This document shows positions 33,835 to 44,180 of a DNA stretch of 49,669 nucleotides, piece by piece. The first letter of the stretch is position 1, and every line of letters begins with the position of its first letter. The notes below the pieces were generated by a model that did no database searches, was not told the DNA's origin, and saw only the letters and a list, made by a program, of their open reading frames with translations. Both the position numbers and the translations under genes were made by a program. Source of the DNA: Micromonospora acroterricola (GTDB lineage: Bacteria; Actinomycetota; Actinomycetes; Mycobacteriales; Micromonosporaceae); assembly GCF_003172955.1 (NCBI RefSeq), contig NZ_QGKR01000177.1:1-49669 (forward strand), in the 5' to 3' direction.

Positions 33835-35475
33835 TCAGGTCGAGCGTAGTCCGCCCTCGGTGCCTACACCCCGTAGGCGGGAGCCGGCGGGCCGCAACAG
33901 TTCGGCGGGAGGGTCGGTCGGGGTGGACGCCTCGGCCGTTCCCAGCGGCGCCGGCTCGTTGCCGGCCACGGGGCGGGCGGTCCAGACGAGCCAGCCGAAC
34001 AGGACCAGCCCCAGGATGGCGGACAGCAGCGGGACCACCGAGCCGACCACCGGGTGCCAGTCGCCGGCGAGCGGGTTGAGGCTGCTCAGCCCGAGGTTGG
34101 CGGGTAGACCGTTCTGCCAGCGAACCATCGTGTACGCGAGGCAGAACAGGTGGATCGGCAGGAGCACCAGCACGGCGAGTCGGCTGAACGAGCGGGCCCG
34201 GGCTATCTCGAAGCCGCGTTGTTCCGCGGCCCACGCGGCGTAGAGCAGAACGCCGACCAGCATGGGCAGCATGTAGCGGCCCTGCGTGACGAAGCCGCTC
34301 TCGTTGACCAGGGCGACCTGCATGACGGACGGCACCAGCACGCCGCCGCCGAGCAGCACCAGGAGCCGCCACCGGTCCAGGGTGCTGCCCCAGACGACGC
34401 CGAGGACCAGCAGGGCGCCGGCGACGAGCTGCCAGATCACGTACGGCGGGGCGGGCATCCGGGTGTCGAGCCAGGAGGTGACCCCGACGATCTGGTCGAG
34501 GTACCCGCGCCACCGGTCCGCCTCGCGCAGCGCCGCCTGCCCGGCGGTGAACCGTTCAGCGGACGAGTAGTCACCGAGGTCCGAGGTCTGCTGGCGCACG
34601 CTCCAGCCGAGGACGGCGAGGGTGGCCAGGACGATGACGGCCGCCCAGATCCGTACCGCCCGGTCCCGCAGCAGGCCGACGAGGTTGCTGCGCCGCAGCG
34701 GGAAGGCGAACGCGACGAAGGCGGTCGCCAGCCAGAGCGGGCCGGTCTGGCGCAGGATGGCCAGGAGCAGCCCGCTGATCCCGACGAGCAGGATGAGGCC
34801 GCGCCGCGGGCCGGGTGGGCCGATCATCAGCGGGATGACCGCGCTGAAGAAGGCCACGCCGGCGGCGATCTCCAGGCCGTTCGGGTTGACCGCGCTGGCC
34901 ATGTGCACGGCCATCGGGGTGGTGACCACGACCAGCGCGCCCATCATCAGGCCGCTGCGCGACCGGTTGCGGATCACGACGTACGCGCCGGCGAGCAGCG
35001 CCGCGCAGCACAGCGCGCTGATCATCCGGGCGAGCAGGACACCGGACCAGCCGGGCCAGAGCACCGTCGGCGCGCCGACCAGGGCGTAGTAGGCGGGGAA
35101 GTAGCGGCCCGCGCCGGTGCCGGCCCGGGTCGGCGTACGGTCGCTGCCCGGCGGTTGCGCGCACGCCGCCGACACCTCCTTCTTGAACTGCCAGCACTGG
35201 TCGCGGACGAGGCCGCCGGGAACGGTCTGGAAGGCGCCGGTGCCCTTCTTCGCGGCGTCCGGCGGGGGCGCGATCTGCCCGGCGGCGACGCCGGCCGCCC
35301 GGACGATGTGCTCCCGTTCGTCGGGGGTGCCGTCGTACGGGGCGGCCATCGACCACCCGAAGATGATCAGGAAGAACGCGACGAAGGCGAGTGCCCAGTG
35401 CTTGCGGGCGAGTCTGCGACGGGGCGCCGGGCTCCCGCCGTCGGCCGGTGGCGTCACACTTCCGGGTTCAGGCAC
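33835..35475 (-). CDS. DUF2142 polytopic membrane protein, possible GT-C enzyme
   Basis: Product of 546 residues with about 12 hydrophobic helices. An N-terminal helix is followed by [14 protein letters not shown], the acidic loop typical of DUF2142, a family thought to be GT-C-like glycosyltransferases using polyprenyl-phosphate sugars. A large extracytoplasmic loop with two Cys ([19 protein letters not shown]) follows. The GTG at 35475 has GAGG 5 nt upstream. It runs toward dop with a 37-nt gap, so dop may be read from this promoter. It is divergent from GtrA, a flippase-type partner often paired with such enzymes. Family call is firm, activity is inferred. Confidence 0.83.
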   Translation of the reverse strand: MPEPGSVTPPADGGSPAPRRRLARKHWALAFVAFFLIIFGWSMAAPYDGTPDEREHIVRAAGVAAGQIAPPPDAAKKGTGAFQTVPGGLVRDQCWQFKKEVSAACAQPPGSDRTPTRAGTGAGRYFPAYYALVGAPTVLWPGWSGVLLARMISALCCAALLAGAYVVIRNRSRSGLMMGALVVVTTPMAVHMASAVNPNGLEIAAGVAFFSAVIPLMIGPPGPRRGLILLVGISGLLLAILRQTGPLWLATAFVAFAFPLRRSNLVGLLRDRAVRIWAAVIVLATLAVLGWSVRQQTSDLGDYSSAERFTAGQAALREADRWRGYLDQIVGVTSWLDTRMPAPPYVIWQLVAGALLVLGVVWGSTLDRWRLLVLLGGGVLVPSVMQVALVNESGFVTQGRYMLPMLVGVLLYAAWAAEQRGFEIARARSFSRLAVLVLLPIHLFCLAYTMVRWQNGLPANLGLSSLNPLAGDWHPVVGSVVPLLSAILGLVLFGWLVWTARPVAGNEPAPLGTAEASTPTDPPAELLRPAGSRLRGVGTEGGLRST

Positions 35476-35577
35476 GTCAACCTCGCGGCTCGCGCGGGCA
35501 GGCCCCGCTGGGTGGATGGACAGACGATAGACTCCGTCGTCGTCCTCACCGCTCCGGGTCCCCCCTTGGAGATCTTC

Positions 35578-35979
35578 TTGCTGTCACCTGTTGCCGACTC
35601 CGTCCGCCATCTGTCCCGTCACAGTGCTGTGCGGTTCCTGGTCGTCGGAGGCCTGAGCGTCGCCGTGGACACCGGCTCGCTGTTCGTCTACCACGGTGTT
35701 CTCAAGATCGTGCTTCCGGTCGCAGCCGGCCTGTCGTTCCTGACCTCGTTCTGGGTCAACTTCGGGCTCAACCGGGCGTGGTCGTTCGGCTCGTCCGCTC
35801 AGATGGTGCCGCAGGTCGGGCGGTACTTCGCGCTGGTCCTGGCGAACCTGACCGCCAACGTGGTGCTGGTCTCCGCGCTGACCTGGGCCGGCACCCCGTA
35901 CTTGCTGGCCAAGCTGCTGGTGACGGCGTCGTTGTCGGCGGTGAACTACCTGGTGTCGAAGCGGTGGATCTTCGCCTGA
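35578..35979 (+). CDS. GtrA-family membrane protein
   Basis: Product of about 133 residues with four membrane helices typical of GtrA/DPMS family proteins, proposed to flip or present polyprenyl-phosphate sugars (RFLVVGGLSVAVDTGSLFVY; FWVNFGLNRAWSFGSS; NYLVSKRWIFA at the C-terminus). No ATG exists near the fold. The TTG at 35578 is chosen because GGAG lies 6 nt upstream; TTG 35566 and GTG 35629 are alternatives. It is divergent from the DUF2142 gene and ends 24 nt before a bidirectional terminator. It is a natural partner of the DPM-like glycosyltransferase at 25132 and the DUF2142 protein. Confidence 0.88.
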   Translation: MLSPVADSVRHLSRHSAVRFLVVGGLSVAVDTGSLFVYHGVLKIVLPVAAGLSFLTSFWVNFGLNRAWSFGSSAQMVPQVGRYFALVLANLTANVVLVSALTWAGTPYLLAKLLVTASLSAVNYLVSKRWIFA

Positions 35980-36002
35980 CCGGTCCCCGACCCGTACGCA
36001 GA

Positions 36003-36040
36003 CAGCGGGGGTGTCCGCCGGATGGCGAACACCCCCGCTG
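36003..36040. terminator. Hairpin between gtrA and mpa
   Basis: CAGCGGGGGTGT (36003-36014) pairs with ACACCCCCGCTG (36029-36040), extended by CGCC/GGCG around a GGAT loop. It lies between two convergent stops, probably bidirectional. Confidence 0.88.
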
Positions 36041-36046
36041 CTGCGA

Positions 36047-37828
36047 TCAGAGGTACTGGCCGGTGTTGCTGGCGGTCTCGATGGACCGGCCGGCCTCGGC
36101 GCCCTTGCCGCCGGAGACGAGCGTGCGGATGTAGACGATCCGCTCGCCCTTCTTGCCGGAGATGCGGGCCCAGTCGTCGGGGTTGGTGGTGTTGGGCAGG
36201 TCCTCGTTCTCGCGGAACTCGTCGACGCAGGCGTCGAGCAGGTGCTGCAGACGCAGCCCCTTGCGGCCGGAGGTGAGGAACTCCTTGATGGCCATCTTCT
36301 TGCTCCGGTCGACGATGTTCTGGATCATCGCGCCGGAGTTGAAGTCCTTGAAGTAGAGGACTTCCTTGTCACCGTTGGCGTAGGTGACCTCGAGGAAGCG
36401 GTTCTCCTCGGTCTCCGAGTACATCCGCAGCACCACGGCGTCGATCATCGCCGCGACGGTGGCCTGGGCGTCGGCACCGTGCTCGGCGAGGTCGTCCGGG
36501 TGCAGCGGCAGCCCGGAGAGGATGTACTTGGAGAAGATGTCCTTCGCCGCCTCGGCGTCCGGCCGCTCGATTTTGATCTTCACGTCGAGCCGACCGGGGC
36601 GCAGGATCGCCGGGTCGATCATGTCTTCCCGGTTGGAGGCGCCTATGACGATGACGTTCTCCAGCCCCTCCACGCCGTCGATCTCGCTGAGCAGCTGCGG
36701 GACGATGGTGTTCTCCACGTCGGAGGAGACACCGGAGCCACGGGTCCGGAAGATCGAGTCCATCTCGTCGAAGAACACGATCACCGGGGTGCCCTCGCCG
36801 GCCTTCTCCCGCGCCCGCTGGAAGATCAGCCGGATGTGCCGCTCGGTCTCGCCGACGTACTTGTTGAGCAGCTCCGGGCCCTTGATGTTGAGGAAGAAGC
36901 TGGTGTGCTTCTCCTTGCCCTGCCGCTCGGCGATCTTCTTGGCCAGCGAGTTGGCCACCGCCTTGGCGATCAGCGTCTTGCCACAGCCGGGCGGGCCGTA
37001 GAGCAGGATGCCCTTGGGCGGGCGGAGCTGGTGCTCACGGAACAGGTCCGCGTGCAGGAAGGGCAGCTCCACCGCGTCGCGGATCTGCTCGATCTGCGCC
37101 TGGAGGCCACCGATGTCGGTGTAGTCGACATCCGGCACCTCCTCCAGGACCAGCTCCTCGACCTCGCTCTTCGGGATCCGCTCGTACGCGTACGCCGAGC
37201 GGGGCTCGATCATGAGCGAGTCGCCGGCCCGGATCGCCGAGCCGATGAGCGTCTCGGCGAGGTGCACGATGCGCTCCTCGTCGGAGTGGGAGACCACCAG
37301 CGCCCGGTCACCCGGCCCGCCACCCGGCCCCTCCAGGATCTCCTTGAGCATCACCACCTCGCCGACCCGCTCGTAGCCGAACGCGTCAACGATGTTGAGC
37401 GCGTCGTTGAGCAGGACCTCCTGGCCACGGCGCAGCTCGGCCACGTCCAGCGAGGGCGAGACGGCGACCCGTAGCTTGCGGCCGCCGGTGAAGACATCCA
37501 CCGTGCCGTCGTCGTGCTTCGCCAGGAAGACGCCGTAGCCACTCGGCGGTTGCGCGAGGCGGTCGATCTCCTCCTTGAGCGTCACGATCTGCGTGCGAGC
37601 CTCCTTGAGGGTGCTCACCAGCCGGTCGTTGTTCTCGGTCAGCCGCGCCAACTGTGCCTGGGTGGCCGCCAGCCGCTCTTCGAGCTGCCGGACGTGTCGG
37701 GGGCTTTCGGTCAACTTGCGCCGCACCAGGGCGAGTTCCTCTTGAAGAAACGCGACCTGCGTGGAGAGATCGTGGGCTTCCTTCTCCCACCGTGCGGCGC
37801 GCGAGTCCGCGTCGTCGCTGCGTGCCAC
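36047..37828 (-). CDS. mpa: Proteasome-associated AAA ATPase Mpa/ARC
   Basis: Hexameric unfoldase that captures pupylated proteins and feeds the 20S core. The 593-residue chain has an N-terminal coiled coil (about 10-92) that binds Pup, tandem OB domains (about 97-230) and one AAA module with Walker A GPPGCGKT (278-285) and Walker B FFDEMD (352-357). The C-terminus is GQYL, the penultimate-Tyr docking motif for the PrcA ring. The GTG at 37828 has GAGGTGG immediately upstream; the wider open frame to 38113 has no coiled-coil character. It is separated from dop by the divergent GtrA and DUF2142 genes, and converges on gtrA. Confidence 0.97.
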   Translation of the reverse strand: MARSDDADSRAARWEKEAHDLSTQVAFLQEELALVRRKLTESPRHVRQLEERLAATQAQLARLTENNDRLVSTLKEARTQIVTLKEEIDRLAQPPSGYGVFLAKHDDGTVDVFTGGRKLRVAVSPSLDVAELRRGQEVLLNDALNIVDAFGYERVGEVVMLKEILEGPGGGPGDRALVVSHSDEERIVHLAETLIGSAIRAGDSLMIEPRSAYAYERIPKSEVEELVLEEVPDVDYTDIGGLQAQIEQIRDAVELPFLHADLFREHQLRPPKGILLYGPPGCGKTLIAKAVANSLAKKIAERQGKEKHTSFFLNIKGPELLNKYVGETERHIRLIFQRAREKAGEGTPVIVFFDEMDSIFRTRGSGVSSDVENTIVPQLLSEIDGVEGLENVIVIGASNREDMIDPAILRPGRLDVKIKIERPDAEAAKDIFSKYILSGLPLHPDDLAEHGADAQATVAAMIDAVVLRMYSETEENRFLEVTYANGDKEVLYFKDFNSGAMIQNIVDRSKKMAIKEFLTSGRKGLRLQHLLDACVDEFRENEDLPNTTNPDDWARISGKKGERIVYIRTLVSGGKGAEAGRSIETASNTGQYL

Positions 37829-38006
37829 GTCCCACCTCCCCGGGGGGCTTGAACGTTCTGCCCTAACACTAGCCGCTATGAGGCCGATTCGGTCCCACGC
37901 AACACCCTCGTCACCGAACCTTGATCGCCAAGGGTGGCCTGGCGGGCCGGTACCGGCGTTCGGGTACCGTCGGACCGTGGGACGGGAGAACATGGGGGGT
38001 GCACCA

Positions 38007-38297
38007 ATGGCCGAGGTCGCGACCGACCAGTTGCAGGTCTGGGTGGACCAGGATCTCTGCACGGGCGACGGGCTCTGCGTGCAGTACGCGCCGGAGGTGT
38101 TCGAGTTCGACATCGACGGCCTGGCCTACGTCAAGGGCGCCGACGGTGAGCTGCGGATGGCGCCGGGCAGCCGGGTCGACGTGCCCGAGCACCTGCGGCT
38201 CGAAGTGATCGACTCCGCGAAGGAGTGCCCGGGCGACTGCATCCACGTGGTGCGCGGCGACGGCGTCGAGGTCGCCGGCCCGGACGCGGAGGACTGA
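38007..38297 (+). CDS. 3Fe-4S type ferredoxin
   Basis: Small electron carrier of about 96 residues. The cluster motif is CTGDGLC (CxxDxxC, where Asp replaces the second Cys of a 4Fe-4S site) with the remote ECPGDC near the C-terminus, giving three Cys ligands as in P450-partner ferredoxins of actinobacteria. A single cluster is expected. The ATG at 38007 has GGGGGGT about 7 nt upstream; ATG 37992 in the same frame, with GGGAG upstream, is possible. It is divergent from mpa. No P450 or reductase lies nearby, so its partner is unknown. Confidence 0.9.
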   Translation: MAEVATDQLQVWVDQDLCTGDGLCVQYAPEVFEFDIDGLAYVKGADGELRMAPGSRVDVPEHLRLEVIDSAKECPGDCIHVVRGDGVEVAGPDAED

Positions 38298-38360
38298 GCC
38301 GCCCCGTCGGGGCCGGCGTCCGCGCGAGCAGCGCGCCACCGGCCCCCACGGGGTACGGCT
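38297..38360. terminator. Long hairpin downstream of the ferredoxin gene
   Basis: AGCCG then CCCCGT and GGGGCCGG (38297-38316) pair with CCGGCCCC, ACGGGG and CGGCT (38339-38360), with small internal loops. It spans most of the gap between the convergent ferredoxin and the unknown gene at 38362. Confidence 0.75.
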
Positions 38361-38361
38361 G

Positions 38362-38934
38362 TCAGAGCATCGGGCGGCCGACCACCGAGGCGACCAGCCG
38401 GGCGAACTCCTCCAACCGGGCGATCTGCCCGGCCCCGCCGTCGTCGAGGGTCTTGCCGAAGCGCAGCGCGTCGTGCCGGGGCGTGCCCGCCAACTCCTCG
38501 CTCGGCGGGGCCTCGTCCAGCGACGTGAGCAGCAGATACACGTCGATGCTGTCGACCTTGATCTCGCCGCTGTCGGTGCGGTTGAGCCGCCGCCGGCAGC
38601 CGACCTCGGTGACGGTGGAGACCGGCACCACCCGCAGCGACGAGGTCATCGACCCCGGTGGGCCCTCCTGCGGCGGCACGTCCTCGCCGTGCCAGAGGAT
38701 CAGGCGGCTGCCGTCGCAGACCACGACCTCCTGCCAGACGCCGTTGACCTCGTTGACGAAGCGTTCGAGAGTGAAGCCGAGCACCGACGCGCCGCGCAGC
38801 ACCCCGCCGAGCGCCTCCAGGGCCACGTCCGGGTCGCGCAGGTAGGCGCGCGCCGCCGACTCCAGGTCCTGGTAGGGCGACCAGTCGGGAAACACCGCGG
38901 GAAGGTCACCGCCGCCATAGCCCGGTCGGCTCAT
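38362..38934 (-). CDS. Conserved-looking protein of unknown function downstream of trmI
   Basis: Product of about 190 residues, cytoplasmic, not recognised. An N-terminal segment (YQDLESAARAYLRDPDVALE) is followed by a beta-rich middle (FVNEVNGVWQEVVVCDGSRL, SSLRVVPVSTVTEVGCRRR) and ends with RLEEFARLVASVVGRPML. No metal site or membrane helix. The ATG at 38934 has GGGAGG 8 nt upstream and lies 46 nt past trmI on the same strand, so it is probably in the site-2-protease/trmI operon. Genes of unknown function also sit between mpa and trmI in mycobacteria (from memory), which supports a real gene. Confidence 0.78.
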   Translation of the reverse strand: MSRPGYGGGDLPAVFPDWSPYQDLESAARAYLRDPDVALEALGGVLRGASVLGFTLERFVNEVNGVWQEVVVCDGSRLILWHGEDVPPQEGPPGSMTSSLRVVPVSTVTEVGCRRRLNRTDSGEIKVDSIDVYLLLTSLDEAPPSEELAGTPRHDALRFGKTLDDGGAGQIARLEEFARLVASVVGRPML

Positions 38935-38980
38935 GCCGCCGCCTCCCCCCGCTCGGCGACGCCGGCGCCCAGCTCGATGG

Positions 38981-41146
<2,166 letters not shown>

Positions 41147-41196
41147 CGGACCGCCGGCGCCCGGGGCGGCCGGCGGGCGGTGTCACACCGGTGCCC

Positions 41197-41202
41197 TAAC
41201 CT
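41197..41202 (+). promoter_or_regulatory. -10 box of the RecB-like nuclease gene (leaderless)
   Basis: TAACCT followed by 8 nt and ATG at 41211, with no Shine-Dalgarno sequence. Confidence 0.5.
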
Positions 41203-41210
41203 TTGCGGAC

Positions 41211-42125
41211 ATGACGGCGGAACCGGTCACCACCCACCACTCCCCCTCCCCGGCGCAGACACCGCCGACGGTGCGGGCCTCGCTGTCCCCGTCGCGGGCG
41301 GCGGATTTCAAGACCTGCCCGCTGCTCTACCGCTTCCGCAGCATCGACCGGCTGCCCGAGCGGACCACCATCGAGCAGGCCCGGGGCACCCTGGTGCACG
41401 CGGTGCTCGAGCGGCTCTTCGACCTGCCCGCGCAGGGCCGCACGCCGGCCGCGGCCGGCGACCTGGTGGCACCCCAGTGGGACCGGCTGGTCACCGAGCA
41501 GCCGGATCTGGCCGCGATCTTCGTCGACGCGGAGCCGGCCGGCCCGGTGGAGTTCCTGCGGTCCGCCGCCGGGCTGCTGGAGGGCTACTTCGCGGTGGAG
41601 GATCCGACCCGGCTGGAGCCGGCCGAGCGCGAGAGCCTGATCTCCGCGGTCGTCGACGACGAGCTGCTGATCCGGGGCTACCTCGACCGCCTCGACGTGG
41701 CCCCGGACGGCGCGCTGCGGGTGGTCGACTACAAGACCGGCGGCGCGCCGCGGGAGGCGTTCGAGGCGCGGGCGCTGTTCCAGCTGAAGTTCTACGCGTT
41801 GGTGCTGTGGCGCACCCGGGGCGTGGTGCCCAGGGTGCTGCGGCTGCTCTACCTGCGCGACGCCGAGGTGTTGGACTACACGCCCGACGCCGACGAGCTG
41901 GTCCGCTTCGAGCGCACGGTGGTGGCGCTGTGGCGGGCGATCGAGCAGGCGACCGCCCGGCAGGATTTCCGGCCCCGGCCCAGCCGGCTCTGCGACTGGT
42001 GCAGCCACCAGGCGCTGTGCCCCAGCTTCGGCGGCACCCCGCCGCCGTTCCCGGTCGGGCTGGCCGGCGCCGATCCCCTGCGCGACGCCCGGTCCACGCC
42101 GGTGGCGCCGGGCGTCGACGACTGA
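41211..42125 (+). CDS. RecB-family PD-(D/E)XK nuclease with iron-sulphur staple
   Basis: Product of 304 residues. The nuclease site is visible in order: His63 in the LVHAVLE helix, Asp159 in GYLDRLD, Asp173 and Lys175 in VVDYKTG, and Gln191/Tyr195 in FQLKFYA. One Cys near the N-terminus (Cys36) and three near the C-terminus (Cys261, Cys264, Cys270) match the 4Fe-4S staple of AddB and Cas4-type nucleases. There is no helicase domain, and no Cas genes or CRISPR repeats are nearby. The ATG at 41211 is set by a TAACCT box. It is divergent from the site-2 protease, as the RecB-like gene is next to trmI in mycobacteria. A DNA-end-processing role is likely but unproven. Confidence 0.92.
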   Translation: MTAEPVTTHHSPSPAQTPPTVRASLSPSRAADFKTCPLLYRFRSIDRLPERTTIEQARGTLVHAVLERLFDLPAQGRTPAAAGDLVAPQWDRLVTEQPDLAAIFVDAEPAGPVEFLRSAAGLLEGYFAVEDPTRLEPAERESLISAVVDDELLIRGYLDRLDVAPDGALRVVDYKTGGAPREAFEARALFQLKFYALVLWRTRGVVPRVLRLLYLRDAEVLDYTPDADELVRFERTVVALWRAIEQATARQDFRPRPSRLCDWCSHQALCPSFGGTPPPFPVGLAGADPLRDARSTPVAPGVDD

Positions 42126-42371
42126 CTCCGGTCCAGGCGACCACTCCGGGCGGCCGGCCGGGCACGCCGTGTCGGGCCGGTCACCGCGCGACCTGACCGC
42201 TTTCGCTGCCGCTTCCCCACCCCCGAAGGCCGGGAATCCGACCGTTGCGGCGCCGCGCCGGGCGGGACGCGGCGGCGGGCCGACCTCTACGGTGGTCCGC
42301 GACGCGGCGGCCCGCGTACGCGAGGATGGCCGGTGCGGCAGCACGGCGTCGGCGCGGGACAGGGAGGCGAG

Positions 42372-43058
42372 ATGACGGATCGGGTGGCCTCGGCGCGGCC
42401 GGTGCGGATCCTGCTCGCCGACGACCAACCGCTGCTGCGCACCGGCTTCCGGATGGTGCTGGGCGCCGAGAACGACCTGGACGTGGTGGCGGAGGCCGGC
42501 GACGGCCTGGAGGCGGTGGACCTGTCGCGCCGGCTGCTGCCCGACGTGGTGCTGATGGACATCCGGATGCCACGGATGGACGGGGTGGCCGCGACCCGGG
42601 CGATCGTCGACGCCCGGCTGCCGGTGCGGGTGCTGGTGCTGACGACGTTCGACCTCGACGAGTACGTGGTGGGCGCGCTGCGCGCCGGCGCGAGCGGGTT
42701 CCTGGCCAAGGACGTCCCGGCCGAGGAGCTGATCGCGGCGATCCGCACGGTGGCCGGCGGCGACGCGGTGGTGGCGCCCCGGATCCTGCGGCGACTGCTG
42801 GACCGCTTCGCCGACCTGCTGCCCGACCCGGCCGCGACGCCGTCGGCCGCGCTCAGCACGCTCACCGACCGGGAGCGCGAGGTGCTGGTGCAGGTGGCCC
42901 GAGGGTTGTCCAACGCCGAGATCGCGGCGGTGCTGTCGGTCAGCGAGACCACCATCAAGACCCACGTCGGGCACGTGCTGACGAAGCTGCGGCTGCGCGA
43001 CCGGGTGCAGGCGGTGGTGCTGGCGTACGAGTCGGGGCTGGTGCGTCCCCGGGCGTAG
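42372..43058 (+). CDS. LuxR/NarL-family response regulator, orphan
   Basis: Product of 228 residues with a receiver domain (acidic pair Asp16/Asp17, phosphoacceptor Asp63 in LMDIRMPRMDG, Thr in VLTTFD and Lys in FLAKDV) and a C-terminal LuxR helix-turn-helix (LTDREREVLVQVARGLSNAE, SETTIKTHVGHVLTKL). The ATG at 42372 is preceded by GGGAGG 4 nt upstream. No sensor kinase lies next to it in the window. It precedes a MacB/FtsX-type ABC system on the same strand, 354 bp away, which it may control by inference. Confidence 0.93.
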   Translation: MTDRVASARPVRILLADDQPLLRTGFRMVLGAENDLDVVAEAGDGLEAVDLSRRLLPDVVLMDIRMPRMDGVAATRAIVDARLPVRVLVLTTFDLDEYVVGALRAGASGFLAKDVPAEELIAAIRTVAGGDAVVAPRILRRLLDRFADLLPDPAATPSAALSTLTDREREVLVQVARGLSNAEIAAVLSVSETTIKTHVGHVLTKLRLRDRVQAVVLAYESGLVRPRA

Positions 43059-43412
43059 CACGTCCCCACCGGCTACCCCCTCCGGCGTACCCACAGATCC
43101 CTCCGTGGGGGGACGGCCCGGTTGCCGCGCTCACCTACCGTGACCGCAGACGGCTCGGCGCGGTTGACCCTCTCGTGGGGTCAGCTTCTAGCGTCGGGCT
43201 CCGCAGGCGTTCCGCGGGCCGGGAAACACGGTGGATCGGCCGTCGGGTCAGGGGCAACCCTGAGCCGGCATGGGGGTGCACCCGCAGCGTGAAATCCGCG
43301 CCGGGTCCCCCCGTGGGCGGACGGGGTGGGCGCGAGCAGCGCCGATGATGGAACAGTCGCGCCGGACCAGCGGGGGCGGCGCGTATTGGCAGAGACGGAA
43401 GAGGTAGATGAC
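43059..43412 (+). promoter_or_regulatory. Regulatory gap before the ABC operon, with TGACCC inverted repeat
   Basis: A 354-bp stretch with no credible gene on either strand. It holds a TTGACC -35-like element at 43164, inside an inverted repeat TGACCC (43165-43170) and GGGTCA (43178-43183) with a 7-nt spacer, and a TAGCGT -10-like element at 43189-43194. A leader of roughly 210 nt would then precede the ABC start at 43413. The repeat lies between the -35 and -10 elements, a classic repressor or activator position. Spacing between the two boxes is 19 bp, a little long. Confidence 0.4.
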
Positions 43413-44180
43413 GTGACCGCGACGGTAGGCCAGCAGGCGCAGGCCGCGGCCCGGGCGAACGACGTGTGGAAGGTGTACGGCAGCGGCGAGGCGCAGGTCA
43501 TCGCGCTACGGGGGGTAAGCGCGGAGTTCGAACGCGGCCGGTTCACCGCGATCATGGGCCCGTCGGGTTCCGGCAAGTCGACGCTGATGCACTGCCTCGC
43601 CGGCCTGGACTCGGTGACCCGGGGGACGGTGGCGATCGGTGAGACGACGGTCACCCGGCTGGGCGACTCCGGGTTGACGAAGCTGCGCCGGGACAAGGTG
43701 GGCTTCATCTTCCAGCAGTTCAACCTGCTGCCGACGCTGACGGCCAAGGAGAACATCCTGCTGCCGCTGTCGATCGCCGGGCGCAAGCCCGACCCGGCCT
43801 GGTACGACACGGTGATCGACACGGTCGGCCTGCGGGACCGGCTGGACCACCGGCCGGCGCAGCTGTCCGGCGGTCAGCAGCAGCGGGTGGCGTGCGCGCG
43901 GGCGCTGGTCTCCCGCCCCGAGGTGATCTTCGCCGACGAGCCGACGGGCAACCTCGACTCCCGCTCCGGCGCGGAGGTGCTCAACTTCCTGCGCAACTCG
44001 GTCCGCGAGCACGGCCAGACCATCGTGATGGTGACCCACGACCCGACCGCCGCCGCGTACGCCGACCGGGTGGTCTTCCTGGCCGACGGGGAGATCGTCT
44101 CGGAGCTGATCGAGCCGACCGCCGAGACGGTGCTGGACACCATGAAGAAGCTGGACACTCCGGCCGAGGTGGGCAACTGA
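43413..44180 (+). CDS. ABC transporter ATP-binding protein, MacB/LolD type
   Basis: ATPase of 255 residues with Walker A GPSGSGKST, Q-loop FIFQQFNLLPTLTAKEN, the LSGGQQQR signature, Walker B VIFADEPTGNLDS and the H-loop VTHDPTAA, typical of the MacB/FtsE group that drives mechanotransmission through FtsX-type permeases. The GTG at 43413 has AGAGG about 9 nt upstream; a TTG at 43386 in the same frame is an alternative. Its stop overlaps the permease start (TGATG), so the two subunits are made together. Confidence 0.94.
   Translation: MTATVGQQAQAAARANDVWKVYGSGEAQVIALRGVSAEFERGRFTAIMGPSGSGKSTLMHCLAGLDSVTRGTVAIGETTVTRLGDSGLTKLRRDKVGFIFQQFNLLPTLTAKENILLPLSIAGRKPDPAWYDTVIDTVGLRDRLDHRPAQLSGGQQQRVACARALVSRPEVIFADEPTGNLDSRSGAEVLNFLRNSVREHGQTIVMVTHDPTAAAYADRVVFLADGEIVSELIEPTAETVLDTMKKLDTPAEVGN

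Noticed and set aside
37829..38113. Extension of mpa upstream to 38113
   Set aside because: It overlaps the divergent ferredoxin start region, and the coiled coil expected at the Mpa N-terminus begins at GTG 37828, which has a ribosome site.
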